From Chondrilla cf. caribensis (taxonomy: Eukaryota > Porifera > Demospongiae > Chondrillida > Chondrillidae): 64,000 nt of DNA. The notes beneath the pieces were generated by a model, which worked only from the letters and a program-made list of their open reading frames with translations, was not told the DNA's origin and searched no databases. A program made the translations under genes and the position numbers. This document shows, piece by piece, positions 1-11,170 of the stretch. The stretch lies in assembly GCA_964020155.1 (NCBI GenBank), contig OZ026553.1, positions 1,864,979 through 1,928,978 on the forward strand. The letters run 5' to 3'. Position 1 is the first letter of the stretch; each line of letters opens with the position of its first letter.

Positions 1-325
1 TGTTGAGGAAGGCGCCCTGGTCTCGTGTGAAGTTGCTGGGAGTCATGCAGTGAACCGTGTCGCCTAGGAAAGTTGCTAGAATATCTAACAAGGTCAGTGC
101 AACCATGGCAGAGGTGGCGTATTTGATGATATCGTCCCAGAAAAAGTCCTTAAATTCGCTTCCTCGTTTCAGGACTCCACTGGGATCATGGAGGTCGACA
201 AAATTGTCAGGAGAGGCTGGATTATCGTTCACTTTCTCATTGCTGTCCCCCTTTCCCTCACTCTCGAAGACGTTATCAGACTCTTCGCTTGAGCTACTCT
301 GAGAAGTACTGTCTTTATGCGCCAT
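1..325 (-). CDS. Pannexin/LRRC8-like four-TM protein, paralog 1 (5' end only)
   Basis: The reverse strand is open from an ATG at 325-323 to the window edge (108 codons), so this is the start of a gene running off to the left. The product begins MAHKDSTSQ, has an acidic, serine-rich N-terminal tail, then the DFFWDDIIKYA segment, a first membrane helix, and the start of an extracellular loop with HCMTP and the glycosylation sequon NFT. It is nearly identical to the start of paralog 2 (10702), differing by scattered substitutions, and its upstream flank is copied too. No stop or frameshift is seen in the visible part, so it looks intact. Function is inferred from the paralogs: a plasma-membrane channel subunit with a cytoplasmic Rossmann-like tail. 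Whether the rest of the gene survives cannot be seen. Confidence 0.8.
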   Translation of the reverse strand, partial: MAHKDSTSQSSSSEESDNVFESEGKGDSNEKVNDNPASPDNFVDLHDPSGVLKRGSEFKDFFWDDIIKYATSAMVALTLLDILATFLGDTVHCMTPSNFTRDQGAFLN

Positions 326-1031
326 TTTCGCAAAAATTTCCTGGAATCCACCCAAGTCTACGTACATTTCTCTGAATGCACGTGGGGGGCCACAATAATT
401 AAACGCCCCGGTCGCATGAAAAGTCAACTATAATATCTACGTAGAACGCTAGGTAATGAGCTACATACTACATTCACTATATTCCTAGTATTATAGTCTG
501 CCGGTGTGTGTGGTCTATATATAAGTCTTATGCCAGTGAGTGTAGCTAGAGTGGACCCCGCGATTACAAACAATAATAACTATTGTGCATGTGCTTGTGT
601 ATACATAATATGTACATGTGTGTCCACCATTTGAAAGTAATAGTATCATGTAATACGCTTAATTACTATAATATTATTATAAAGTTTCGAATAATTACGA
701 TAATTGAAATTAATTACCGAGAAGTTAATACTGCGAGGTTATCTGTTTCCGTCGCATAGGGGTGCCCAGAGTTGGCACCCACTCTTGATTAATTTCCGGG
801 TTCTTTCAACAAATTAACGATTTGCATTCAAAGAAACCAAAAAAATGACCTAAATCCAACAATATTGGCGGCCACTGCAATTAAGAACGTGGGTGACCTC
901 AATCAGACCCCCCCCCCCTAACAAAATTAATGGAAACAATTATTACCTCGCAAACGGTCGTAAGCAAAGCACTGGAAAACATGTTTTAACTAATATTTTT
1001 GTGAAAAACTACAGTCAATTGTACTGGAATA
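326..1031. promoter_or_regulatory. Promoter/intergenic region upstream of paralog 1, duplicated from the paralog 2-3 gap
   Basis: No gene is seen. The stretch just upstream of the paralog 1 ATG (about 345-560) matches the stretch upstream of paralog 2 (about 10725-10945), sharing TGCACGTGGGGGGCCACAAT and a TCTATATATA box near GCCAGTGAGTGTAG. About 240 bp around 650-960 have no counterpart in the other copy and hold a small palindrome (GGTGCC/GGCACC) and a poly-C run. The G-rich block and the TATA-like run are candidate core promoter elements; that role is inferred only from conservation between copies. Confidence 0.55.
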
Positions 1032-1238
1032 CTACACATAAGTAACTCTTGCTACCCTTGAAGCTTGCACTGGAGGTATTGTGTATACCATTATGTTGTA
1101 ATCACAACGTGAGGATCCACATCTCATCTTAACCGGTCTTCCGGATCCCTCGCTTTCGTCAAACTTACAATAAGTATTGATATCAGATTTACCCTCTTTG
1201 CTAGATCTAAAATTACTCTTATAGGCGAAACATGAGGT
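1032..1238 (-). pseudogene. Relic last exon of a paralog 3-like gene
   Basis: This 207-bp stretch aligns base for base with the last exon of paralog 3 (11171-11375, 205 bp), including the acceptor after CTTTCTCAG and the final stop. A net gain of 2 bp around 1195-1215 shifts the frame, so reading from the conserved acceptor hits an early TGA in the segment that encodes MRCGSSRC in paralog 3. No other exons of such a gene lie upstream on the same strand; the next unit is the complete last exon of paralog 2 at 1647. It is therefore a leftover of a block duplication that also carried the paralog 1 promoter and first exon. Confidence 0.75.
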
Positions 1239-1646
1239 CTGAGAAAGAACAGAGAAGAATGCAGATACCCAATGTACACAAACCCCAGTAACTACAGAAA
1301 GTTTGACACATCCATCCTCATCTGGAGTGCATTATTAAAGACCTTTGTCAGGATTCTTCAAGTTCACACATAAACCGTGAAGTCCGAGGTCCACCATGTT
1401 CTCTCTCACGCGCACCATACAAGCACTGGTAGGAATTAATACAGCACAAAATTCAAAATTCAACAATGGATCAGATCCGTTTCTTCACGTTGCCATTGAC
1501 AATAATTGCAAATGGCAGCAGGAGCATGTACATGCATCTTTGTGCACAACTGAAAGTTAACTGTGCATTAGCTAATAATTTAATGTATCTTTAGCCATGT
1601 TTAGCCATGAATTTATATTAATCCAATCCTATCACATCTCATGTGA
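1239..1646. other. Intergenic 3' flank of paralog 2
   Basis: AT-rich sequence between the relic exon and the stop codon of paralog 2. I see no open frame, repeat array or conserved element in it. It should hold the 3'UTR and poly(A) site of paralog 2. Confidence 0.5.
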
Positions 1647-4600
1647 TTACTGATGAATTATTTGCTGATCACCTACTTCCAGTCCTTCAAACACTACTGG
1701 AGGGATGGTGTACACCCTTATATCGAAGTAGCAGTTCGATGACCCACACCTTATCCTTACAGGCCCCTCATTTCCATCCGAATTGCAGCCACTGGGTTTA
1801 TATGCAGATTTATAACAGCTATCTTCCCACTGTCCAAACACCCTCACTGGAGAAACAAGCGGTCTGAGAATAAGCACAAAAAGAAGCACATCACGTGTTA
1901 GAATACACTATAGAACCACTTTTATGACCATCACAATGTCAACTGTCAGGTGTACATAGGCATAAGGGAAATTTCTCGCACAATTAGGAGGAGCATCTCA
2001 GGGTTATACTCACTACCAAAATATGTTATAGGTATATAGCTAGACCCTTCAAATCTATTTCCAAGTGACAGTTTTGCACTGCATGAGTGGGTCTGCAGTC
2101 ACTGCATATCTTAAACTGGATGATTTTATGATCAATGATGCTACCACCACTATTGGTTGGGTAAAGTACTGATGTGAAGTGTCACCACGCCGCACTTCAA
2201 GGTTGGGACACAGTCACACCCACTTCAAGGTTGGGGCACAGTCACACCCACTTCAAGGTTGGGACTCCGTCACACTCACTTCCAGGTTGAGACACCATCA
2301 CACCCACTTCAAGGTTGGGAAACAGTCACACCCACTTCAAGGTTGGGACACAGTCACACTCACTTCCAGGTTGGGACACAGTCACACCCACTTCAAGGTT
2401 GGGACACAGTCGCACACACTTTAAGGTTGGGACACAGTCACACTTACTTCCAGGTTGGGACACAGTCACACCCACTTCAAGGTTGGGACACAGTCACACT
2501 CACTTTAAGGTTGGGACACAGTCACACTCACTTCCAGGTTGGAACAAACTCCTCAAATTCTTTACAAATGTCATCTTTGCTCTCGATAGCAACAGGTCTT
2601 ACAGTGACCAGGTAAGAAATAGGAAGCAGTAGCTTGTAGTCCCTCATCCACTTCAGCAACCAGTGAACAGCAACAAGTCCGGAATCTGAATAATAGGAAT
2701 CCAGTAAGCATAGGATGCTGTCAGGCAATGCAGTGGAACATGAGTGGTGAACAGAAAGTACGGGTATTTGAAGGCTCAAAGGAGAGGGTGGTCCAATAGA
2801 GATTGAATCACACCTTTGAATGAGGTATATTGCATTATCTCACTTCAGGAACAACAAATATTTGCTTAGTTAAGGTATGTAAGGACCTGTGTACCAGTGT
2901 ACTTGTGTACATCTCCATGTACCACTGTGTGCACTAGCATACCTCCATGTACCAGTGCACTAGCATACCTCCATGTACCAGTGCACCAGCATACCTCCAT
3001 GCACCAGTGTACTAGCATACCTCCATGTACCAGTGCACCAGCATACCTCCATGCACCAATGTGCTAGCATACCTCCATGCACCAGTGTGCTAGCATACCT
3101 CCATGTACCAGTGCACTAGCATACCTCCATGTACCAGTGCACCAGCATACCTCCATGTACCAGTGTACTAGCATACCTCCATGCACCAGTGTGCTAGCAT
3201 ACCTCCATGTACCAGTGCACTAGCATACCTCCATGTACCAGTGTACTAGCATACCTCCATGCACCAGTGTGCTAGCATACCTCCATGTACCAGTGCACTA
3301 GCATACCTCCATGTACCAGTATACTAGCATACAATCTTGGACCAAATTGCTAGTGTATATACCTCCATGTACTAACATACCTGCATGTGGCAGTGATCTT
3401 CAAGTATGCTCATTATAAACAAACAATAAACACTTACCCACACACTCTTAACACATACACCGTTCTCAGACAAACAGAGGCACAAGATGTGAGGTTACCG
3501 CATGTCACACTAATTAGACGTGGTACCTTTGCCGTCCTTCCTTGACGTCTTTCCCGGAGTGGAGACATCAACAGGAATGGGACCAACCACAACGACATTG
3601 GCACGTGTAGCAGATCCCTCATTGAGAGGGTCATCAAAATCCTCCGGCAATGAGTTACTGATGTAATAAGCCTTGGCCACTTTGTCTCTTAACTATACAT
3701 AATGGTAACATAGGAAACATCGTGTAGTAGTCGTCAATCATGCACAAACCAATGAACAAACAATGAAAATCTGTACTATCGATAAGCACTTCACTACTCC
3801 ACATACAATGAATATACTCATTAATCCGCCGCAATTTGTTTTCAAAGAATATGGTGGACTAACAAGTTTGGCGGATTGACTGGATGATCATTGGTACATG
3901 TACATTATATTGTACTGGGAAATTGGGCCAGATTGAAAGGTTTGGCAGATGAAGCGGTGGCGGATCAACGAGAATTCACTGTATTAAGCAACACAATGAG
4001 CAATACAGAAAACAGATGACGTAATAACACATACGCAGACAATCAGCTAACATACTACAAGAAACACAAAGAGCCACAGAGTTCCACAAGGTCATTGATC
4101 TGCTACAGTTAGTTACTTCATGCAAGTAGTAGTATTATACTGTATAACCAGAAATATTGGTAGAAAGAATATTTGGCGGTTTGTCGAATTTTAGGGTATT
4201 GGCGGTTTTTATTTTGGCGGATGGCAAGCCCAGGTTATAATAAGGTAGATTTGTCAGAATTCCGTTCCTTTCTCTTGAAGTACTGATATATCGCCATGAT
4301 TACTCGAGACACACGGATGCGCAACGTTGGGATTACGTCACTTTATTGTGACGTAATCCCGACGTTTTGTACGGGTGTTATTATTTTGGCGAATATTATG
4401 TTGATGGAAGTCAATCAAACCACCAAACCGCCAAAATAAAATGACTGCCAATATTTCCGGTTATACGGTAATACATATATTACAAGCAAGATGGCCGAAA
4501 GGATCGAGTCGGCCAGTGTGACACAAGAGAGAAGGATAATATAACTACATACATGTACTTGGTGGATGTACGTATGTATTGTTGAAGGTCAGCAAAGTCA

Positions 4601-7600
4601 GAATTAGCCAGTTATAGGCATGTGTATTGTAATCAGATACGTACCTACATCGCCCTCGCACCAGGATGCAAGTATGAATATACGTAAATGTAAGAATTAG
4701 CCAGTTAGGCATGTGTATTGTAATCAGATACATACCTACATCACCCTCGCACCAGGATGCAAGTATGAATATACGTAAATGTAAGAATTAGCCAGTTAGG
4801 CATGTGTATTGTAATCAGATACATACCTACATTGCCCTCACACCAGGATGCAAGTATGAATATACGTAAATGTAAGTACTTGTATTCTGGTACTTGGGAG
4901 ATTGATAGGAGAATCAAAAAGATATTTGTGCCTATATACAGTGAATAATCGTTACTCCGCCACCCCTTTATCTGCCAGAGCTTTTAATCCACCACAATTT
5001 CCCAGTACCAATATAATGTACAAATACCAATGAACATCCAGTTAATCTGCCAAACTCGTTAATCCACCATATTCTTTGAAAACGAATTGTGGTAGATAAA
5101 CGAGTATTCACTATACTGTATATGGTACAGCTCAGGTGAGATGGTTCAGCAGGAGTCACCAGACAGGTTTTATAGTTACGTAGAGTTGATTGGTTGAGAA
5201 ACAAGCGGAAAGTTAGTAAGCCCATATCTAGTACTGCATTTCATGGGAGTATATTACGTTGTGAATTTTAAACATGTAGTAGATAAATCCCACTTTGGGT
5301 TGTTACATTGGAAATGTCCTCACTGCAAAAGACTAATTGACCGAGGGCGCAGCGATGTATCTTGGCAACTAAGAAGTGTATCAAAATTAATCAGGTTTTG
5401 TCAGAAAGTACATCAACTTGACCTGTTCTGAGCTAGTACATGAGAAATGTACATAGGTCAGTTCCTTTGTTGTTACTATCAACCAGGATACATAAAATCA
5501 TGTATACTGGGCATACAATGTATACACAATCCTATGAATAATAATGAGCCCATGTGCTTTGCTTATGCAATGTAAAATGGTGGATAGGAGTAACAATGCT
5601 GAAGTGAAGCAACAATCGAAGCTACAAAGCCAAACAATAAGACAAGCTTCAGACAATAGTATTTGCCAAAGGAAAAGGACAGTTGAAAAGTCACACGTGA
5701 TTGAGGGAACATCACCCTAATCAAAGGCCACACGGTCCTGAGTTGAAAGAACTTTCAACATTAATCCCCTCATGCGTTCACCAAACTCCACTGTTCCCTG
5801 TGTGATCAACACCAAACAATACTACTCAAATTAGGGCTACAGCTAATAACCAGATGTGACTTATTATCCGTAAGATACATAATACATAGGTATGAGATAT
5901 GATACTGGACCATGCGTACATTCTTCATATAAATTGAGTACATGAGGATACAGCTAATACATACGTAGCATGTACGTATACACATATACAATGAATAAAC
6001 ACTGACTCAGAAGACACTGGCACCCACCAACCTTCAGTATAGCTTGTTCTTCCTTGGCAAAGATATTGGCAAAGGTCCTCATGAATGAAATATCGGCTGT
6101 AAACTCCCCACCCCCCACTGGTTCCTCCTCATTCAAGTAGTATCGATTCATATCAACAGCGACAACCTGGAAAAACGTACAGAAATACATAGGGAACTGT
6201 TGACATCCTGCGAAGGTGTGAAGTGTGTCTGCCCAAGGGCAGGTTGGGAGTTGCATGGATGATCTACCAGTCTTGTGATCTACAGCTCTAATAAACTCCA
6301 CTGTCATGAAAGATTGATTAAAAGTATTATGCACGAGGGAATATACAGAGCCTATGTGTAAAGAAGACAGTATTTGTGTTTAAGTATCTTAACTATCATT
6401 CTGGTTGCTAGTTATGTGTATGCAATAGTTAGTATGCATTACATAATTGAAGGTGTGTCTGGAGAGATATGTAAACACATGTAGTAGCTTTGGAACAGTA
6501 TGTCTTTGTTCTATTCTTTGTTCTATTGCTAAGTCCTAATGATTGAGTTATCAGTGAAGTGAATAAAGTTCGGTCGGTGCATTCATGGACAAACCGGTGC
6601 TCCGTGTAACACATGCACACATATACACACCCGATCTGATCTGGCAGCCAGCGGTAACTTGTAGCCCTGAGTCCCGAAGGCAATGTCAAGAGCATCAATC
6701 TTGTCCAAGCAAAGGTCCTTGGCAGTCATCAGATTGCACAGAACTGATTGGAGTGTGTTTCCTAAATCCTGTGTAGACACATACATTCTCATTATAATCA
6801 TTGTCGTTACTCAATTGTATAACTTTCTTTTTGTCTGGGTCCCTGGTACAGAAACCCCTGGTTAAAAGCCTCGCTAACTTGAATACACTTCCTTAACCAC
6901 AACCATAACAGTAACCGTTGTACATAGGTATGTGAACAGACACTATATAGTGAGGGTTGGGGACAAACACTGCAATGAATTTTGGACATTTACATACATA
7001 AGTACACATGTACTTGTATCCCAGCAACTGTAAAAATAGGTGCGAGTTTGTTTACGCATTGGTATCAATATCGCTTGAATGGATCGGAAAAGACCAATGT
7101 CACGCTAGTATATCTCAAAGGAGTGTGTAGATTGGTGGCTATATACGTTAGAGAAGCATAAAGCGGAAGAAGAGGCGTTTCAGAAGGCACTTGACGAAAT
7201 TTTCAAAGAAAACAAGCCACCACAGACCTCAGCTGTTCTATCTACAGCCGGATGTCAGCATCTGAGCAAAACTAACGGAAGAAGGTGCTAGTTTTCTAGT
7301 CAGAAGAACCGGAGAAGAAAAAGAGCCGATTTGCTAACCTGCCATCAAAAGAGAACTTCCCAGTTTTGAGGAAGCTGTTTGTACCAAACAACATGGTGAA
7401 GAATAATAAATGGGTGGTGAAGAACATTAAACAGTGGATTGCTGCATACAACAGAAATGTCACAAATCTTGATTCCTGTCCAACAGACCTTCTCGAGTTT
7501 TGTACCAATCCTGAGGTGTTGTGCCATTGACTGTGTAAATTTGTTGTCACAACAAGAAACAATATCAATGAGAAGTACGCACCTGGAACACCACATGCCA

Positions 7601-9041
7601 TCTTAGGGGGTCTACGGAGGTCTACGGAGGTATCAAAAAGATGTTAATCCAGCTGCTGGACACGCCGACTTCAATTTTATGGCTAAAGACAATGCGATCT
7701 TCAAGGAACTTCACTCAGATGATGATGATGATGTGATCATACCTATTAAAAACTTCATAAGGTCGGAATTGGTGACAACCCTAAACAAGCAGAGATTCTT
7801 GGACCAGAGGACAAAGAAATGCTTTTGTAAGAGGTGTTCTTGAATGTGATAGTCCACAAGCCCTGTTAAATGCTGCTTTTTTCTATAATGGAAAAAAAAC
7901 TTTCATCTGCGTGGAGATGAAGAACACAGGAATTGGAAAACTTCACAGCTACAGAGAATGACCAACCCGGAAAGTTACGTATATGTCAAAGCAGGCTCGA
8001 AAAACAAGCAAGGTGGAATCAACGACATCTGTCAAGAGAACAATTGTTCCAATGTATGCAAATCCTGATATTGGATCACGCTGCCATGTCCATCTCTTGG
8101 ATGTTAATCTATCCAAGTTACCAAAAAGTGCTAGACAAAGGGGTCTCTTTTATGTTCATCCGGCAAAGAAGAATGGCAAGTGGTACGAGGAGTATCCACT
8201 GGGAAAAAAACAGACTTAACACAATGCTGAAGAGTGCGTGCAAGGCTGGCATTGAAAAGGAGAATATTACAAATCACAGTCTCTGTGCCACTGGAACCAC
8301 TAATCTGTTTGAAGCTGGAGTTCCTGAACATATTATCAAAAAGTGCACAGGACACAGCTCACTTGATGCTCTGCAAAAATATGAAAGAGTCAGAACAGGA
8401 AAAGATGGTTGGATGGTTGATGGATGGTGGAAAGATGGAAAAGACCTTACTGAAGGCAGTTCTTGGGAACAAAAGACATCTAAAGCCAATGGACCTACAG
8501 GTGTTACAATGAATGACTGTAAGGATGTTTTTGTGAAAAATACCGATCCTCTTTCCACTCCATGGCCAACGATAAAGATGACTCCTTTGACTCTTTCATA
8601 AAGGAAAACTGGAATTTATTTCCTGGCTTTTAACACCTTTGCTTGGTTGTACTCATTAGCGTTTATGCTTATATGCTGAATTGTGTTGCGTTGTCATGAC
8701 AGTGTTAATTAAGCATGTGACAGGTGTCTATAGAGTCTGATAGACCCCAGCTGTATGTCTACAGGATATAGACATAACATACAGGGGCACCTTTGATCAC
8801 ACTCACACTGGGATACAAGTGAGTTGTACCACTCCCCTCGTGGACTATCTAATCTGTCTATTTCCCACATACTCTACTGAAAGGTAGTACAACTTTTAGG
8901 TACATTTAAACTGAAATTTGCAATCCGGCATGTTTCAAATTGTCTTAAACTTCTAAAGACTACTAAATCTTGTTATACTGGCCAGGGACAACTGCTAAAC
9001 CAAAGATACAACTGAGATACAGACACTATCTGACACGCACG

Positions 9042-9110
<69 letters not shown>

Positions 9111-10702
9111 CTCCTCTTATGTACCTCATCTTCTTTTGCTCTTTCGGAATCCCTAAAATCCTTAACCACAAGTCTCTTTTTAGTCATTGATTCAAAGTCT
9201 GATTTCTTCTTAAATTCTTCAACTACATGAAATGCATATGGTATTAAAGTTGAAAAAGATTTTAACAAAAAGTTCATTACAGTTTCATGACATACACTAC
9301 ATACCATCACAAGTGGCATACAAATGGTGGTTGGACCAGTTCTACAAATACAAAATACAAATTGAATTGACGTTTATAATGCTACTCAATGTGGGGCACA
9401 AGTCCCACTGAGGTGCAAATCCCATTTCACCTAACTCCCCCCCTCCCCCTCCGAAGAAACTGTATTCAGATATTGGTACATTATCCCATTATGTATTGCA
9501 ATTACAGTTAGAATGAAGGAATAAGCATAAACATATCACATGCATTCACTCATACCCAATGCAATGTTCTGGTTTACAAGTTGCCTCCATAAACTAAGAC
9601 GTTCCAACTGCCGCTGTTCTTCGTTCTTCAAAATATCATCGATGAGTACCTCCCTCAATACTTTAGCATGGCCTGCATCTTCACGAAATAGCTTCAGGAA
9701 CAAAAAGTCAAAATCGTTCTTTATCCGATACTCTCGAAAGTAACTCTTTTTGAAATTATATCTCGATATGCGTCTTTTCGGTACATAAGCAGATGGAGGT
9801 AAACCCGAGTCAAATGAAAACCTAGCCACCAACACCCAATTCAACTTGGTACAGTGACTCCATAAACACCACACCAAACCACATAGCACAGAAACAAATA
9901 TACAAACAAGAAGAATGACATTCAAATATCGAAACGCCTCTAGGACAACAAGAGAAGAGAGAACACAGTCCACTCGGGTGTCAGCGATAGGCCATGTGCT
10001 TGGAATGCCTTCTTCATCGGGGGGACATTCAAAAGGGGCTTCATATCTACCAAATACGCGATGGTCAAAGTTGAAATAGATAGAAAATGTAGAAAACACA
10101 AATTGTGCCAGCAATTTGAGCAAATACGTTCTATACATTAATGTTGAGCCTTCATATGTGTTCACCAGTGCTCTGGACTTCACAAAGTTATTAAGAGAGT
10201 AATCGCCAGTTTTAGCCTCTCTGTGGCGATCCAAGGAAGTGGCAAGGGCCAGGAAGTAGCGAAACTTACCAGAAAACCAAGAATACCACAAGAAGTGCAG
10301 TCCAAATATCACAGTCACCTGCACCACGAGATAAAACGGGAAATAATCAGTTGGAGGAGTGTACTGGGAGCAGTAGTTGTTGAGGAAGGCGCCCTGGTCT
10401 CGTGTGAAGTTGATGGGAGTCATGCAGTGAACTGTGTCGCCTAGGAAAGTTGCTAGAATATCTAACAAGGTCAGTGCAACCATGGCAGAAGTGGCGTATT
10501 TGATGATATCGTCCCAGAAAAAGTCCTCAAATTCGCCTCCTCGCTTCAGGACTCCACTAGGATCTTGGAGGTCGACAAAATTGTCAGGAGAGGCTGGAAT
10601 ATCGTTCACTTTCTCATTGCTGTCCCCCTTTCCCTCACTTTCGTTGACGTCATCAGAATCTTCGTTGGAGCTACTCTGAGAAGTACTGTCAATATGCGCC
10701 AT
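1647..10702 (-). CDS. Pannexin/LRRC8-like four-TM protein with Rossmann-like C-terminal domain, paralog 2
   Basis: Seven exons on the reverse strand: 9556-10702, 9125-9222, 6631-6768, 6032-6166, 3527-3692, 2532-2685, 1647-1863; all GT..AG, phases agree, product 684 aa. Residues 1-60 are an acidic tail. Helices lie near 66-88, 120-142, 192-212 and 257-281. Extracellular loops each carry two Cys (93/111 and 226/246), as in innexins and pannexins, with an NFT glycosylation sequon at 98. After TM4, YRIKNDFDFLFLKLF resembles the post-TM4 segment of LRRC8 and pannexins. Residues 384-415 are a charged linker. Residues 416-684 look like a Rossmann fold: LDIAFGTQG near 442, VVAVDMN at 462, NVVVVGPIP near 538, then HWLLKWM and a Cys-bearing end. 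I infer a membrane channel subunit with a cytoplasmic ligand- or SAM-binding domain. A non-ATG extension to 10732 is rejected in favour of the ATG. Family assignment is from memory of motifs, not a search. Confidence 0.8.
2189..2545. repeat. 28-bp minisatellite at the exon 6 splice donor of paralog 2
   Basis: About 13 copies of a 28-bp unit (CAAGGTTGGGACACAGTCAC plus ACCCACTT). Read on the gene strand, the first unit overlaps the end of exon 6 and its donor (CCAACCTG|GAAGTGAGTG), and every unit is a variant of that exon-intron junction. The array therefore consists of repeated, mostly weakened copies of the 5' splice site. Confidence 0.9.
2925..3340. repeat. 26-bp minisatellite in paralog 2 intron 5
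   Basis: About 15 imperfect copies of a 26-bp unit built on AGCATACCTCCATGTACCAG with GTGCAC/GTGTAC variants. Units differ at only two or three positions, so expansion is recent. No coding potential in any frame that is kept. Confidence 0.9.
3800..3990. mobile_element. MITE-like element, copy A
   Basis: About 190 bp beginning near AATGAATATACTCATTAATC and ending GAGAATTCACTGTA. An inverted copy lies at 4938-5125, sharing the stretch around TTTCAAAGAATATGGTGGAC in reverse complement. Both lie in paralog 2 intron 4. The length and the paired inverted copies fit a small non-autonomous DNA transposon. Confidence 0.55.
4142..4468. mobile_element. MITE with long terminal inverted repeats and a central perfect palindrome
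   Basis: Ends are inverted copies: GTATAACCAGAAATATTGG at the left against the reverse complement of CCAATATTTCCGGTTATAC at the right, with GGCGGTTT and TATTTTGGCGG also paired. The interior holds a perfect 13-bp palindrome at 4329-4341/4348-4360 (GGGATTACGTCAC with a 6-base loop), extended by further near-matching bases. It is likely a non-autonomous DNA element; no transposase is present. Confidence 0.75.
4590..4876. repeat. 91-bp tandem repeat, about 3 copies
   Basis: A 91-93-bp unit starting AGAATTAGCCAGTTAGGCAT and ending GAATATACGTAAAT is repeated three times with few differences, within paralog 2 intron 4. Confidence 0.85.
4938..5125. mobile_element. MITE-like element, copy B (inverted relative to 3800-3990)
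   Basis: Reverse-complement relative of the element at 3800-3990, starting at AGTGAATAATCGTTACTCCG and ending CGAGTATTCACTATACTG. The two copies flank the 4142-4468 element and the 91-bp repeats. Confidence 0.55.
7140..8610 (+). pseudogene. Decayed Crypton-like tyrosine recombinase (DUF3504 type)
   Basis: Plus-strand sequence inside paralog 2 intron 2, opposite to that gene. Fragments in shifting frames match the DUF3504/Crypton tyrosine-recombinase pattern: an N-terminal FANLPSKENFP..WVVKNIKQW part near 7330, LLNAAFFYNGKNFHLRGDEE near 7865, KAGSKNKQGG near 7990, and the C-terminal TNHSLCATGTTNLFEAGVP..TGHSSLDALQKYERV near 8270-8395. Stops at 7530 and 7605 and several frameshifts break it. 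The family's usual HSLR carries the catalytic Arg; here it reads HSLC, so that residue is lost. The closing Tyr before ERV is kept. It is a dead copy of a mobile or domesticated integrase gene; boundaries are approximate. Confidence 0.75.
9033..9108. repeat. (CA)n microsatellite just inside paralog 2 intron 2
   Basis: About 35 CA units preceded by GCAC repeats. On the gene strand the TG run starts 16 bases after the exon 2 donor at 9124. Confidence 0.95.
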
Positions 10703-11170
10703 TTTCGCAAAAATTTCCTGGAATCCACCCAATTCTACCTATGATTCTACGTACATACGTACATCTCTCTGAATGCACGTGGGGGGCCACAATAATTATA
10801 AACGCCCCGCGGTCTCGTGAAAAAGTCAAGAGTTACTACAGCTACGTATAATAGCAGCAGTATAATAAGCTACATAACATATTCACTATATATACTCCTA
10901 GCGTTATAGTCTGTCGGTGTGTGTGGTCTATATATATGCCAGTGAGTGTAGTTAGAGCAGTAGAGTGTAGTGATTACAAACAATAAATTACTTCGCATTT
11001 GTGCACGTGTGTTTGTGTATATATTATATGTATGTGTCCACCATTTGAAAGTAATGGTAGATCGATCAATATGAAATAATTATTATAATGACAACATAGC
11101 AAGCAGTACTCATGCGGAACATGTTTCAACTAATTTTTACAGGAAAATTACAGTCCACTGTACTGGATTA
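10703..11170. promoter_or_regulatory. Intergenic gap between paralogs 3 and 2 (promoter of paralog 2)
   Basis: The 468-bp gap holds the 3' flank of paralog 3 and the promoter of paralog 2. It carries the same TGCACGTGGGGGGCCACAAT block and TCTATATATATGCC box seen upstream of paralog 1. No gene is seen. Conservation of these blocks between two gene copies that otherwise diverge in the flank suggests they matter for expression. Confidence 0.55.

Noticed and set aside
2179..2632. Open frames of 81-118 codons over the 28-bp repeats
   Set aside because: They are created by the tandem repeat and lie antisense to a splice donor array; no conserved sequence.
2189..3340. CRISPR-like array
   Set aside because: Units are contiguous without unique spacers and the genome is an animal; these are minisatellites.
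5243..5431. 62-codon frame with a CPHC motif
   Set aside because: Short, inside paralog 2 intron 4 next to MITEs, only one Cys pair and no partner exon.
10703..10732. Upstream extension of paralog 2 by ten codons (non-ATG start)
   Set aside because: It needs a TTG start; the ATG at 10702 matches the start of paralog 1 and is followed by the conserved N-terminus.
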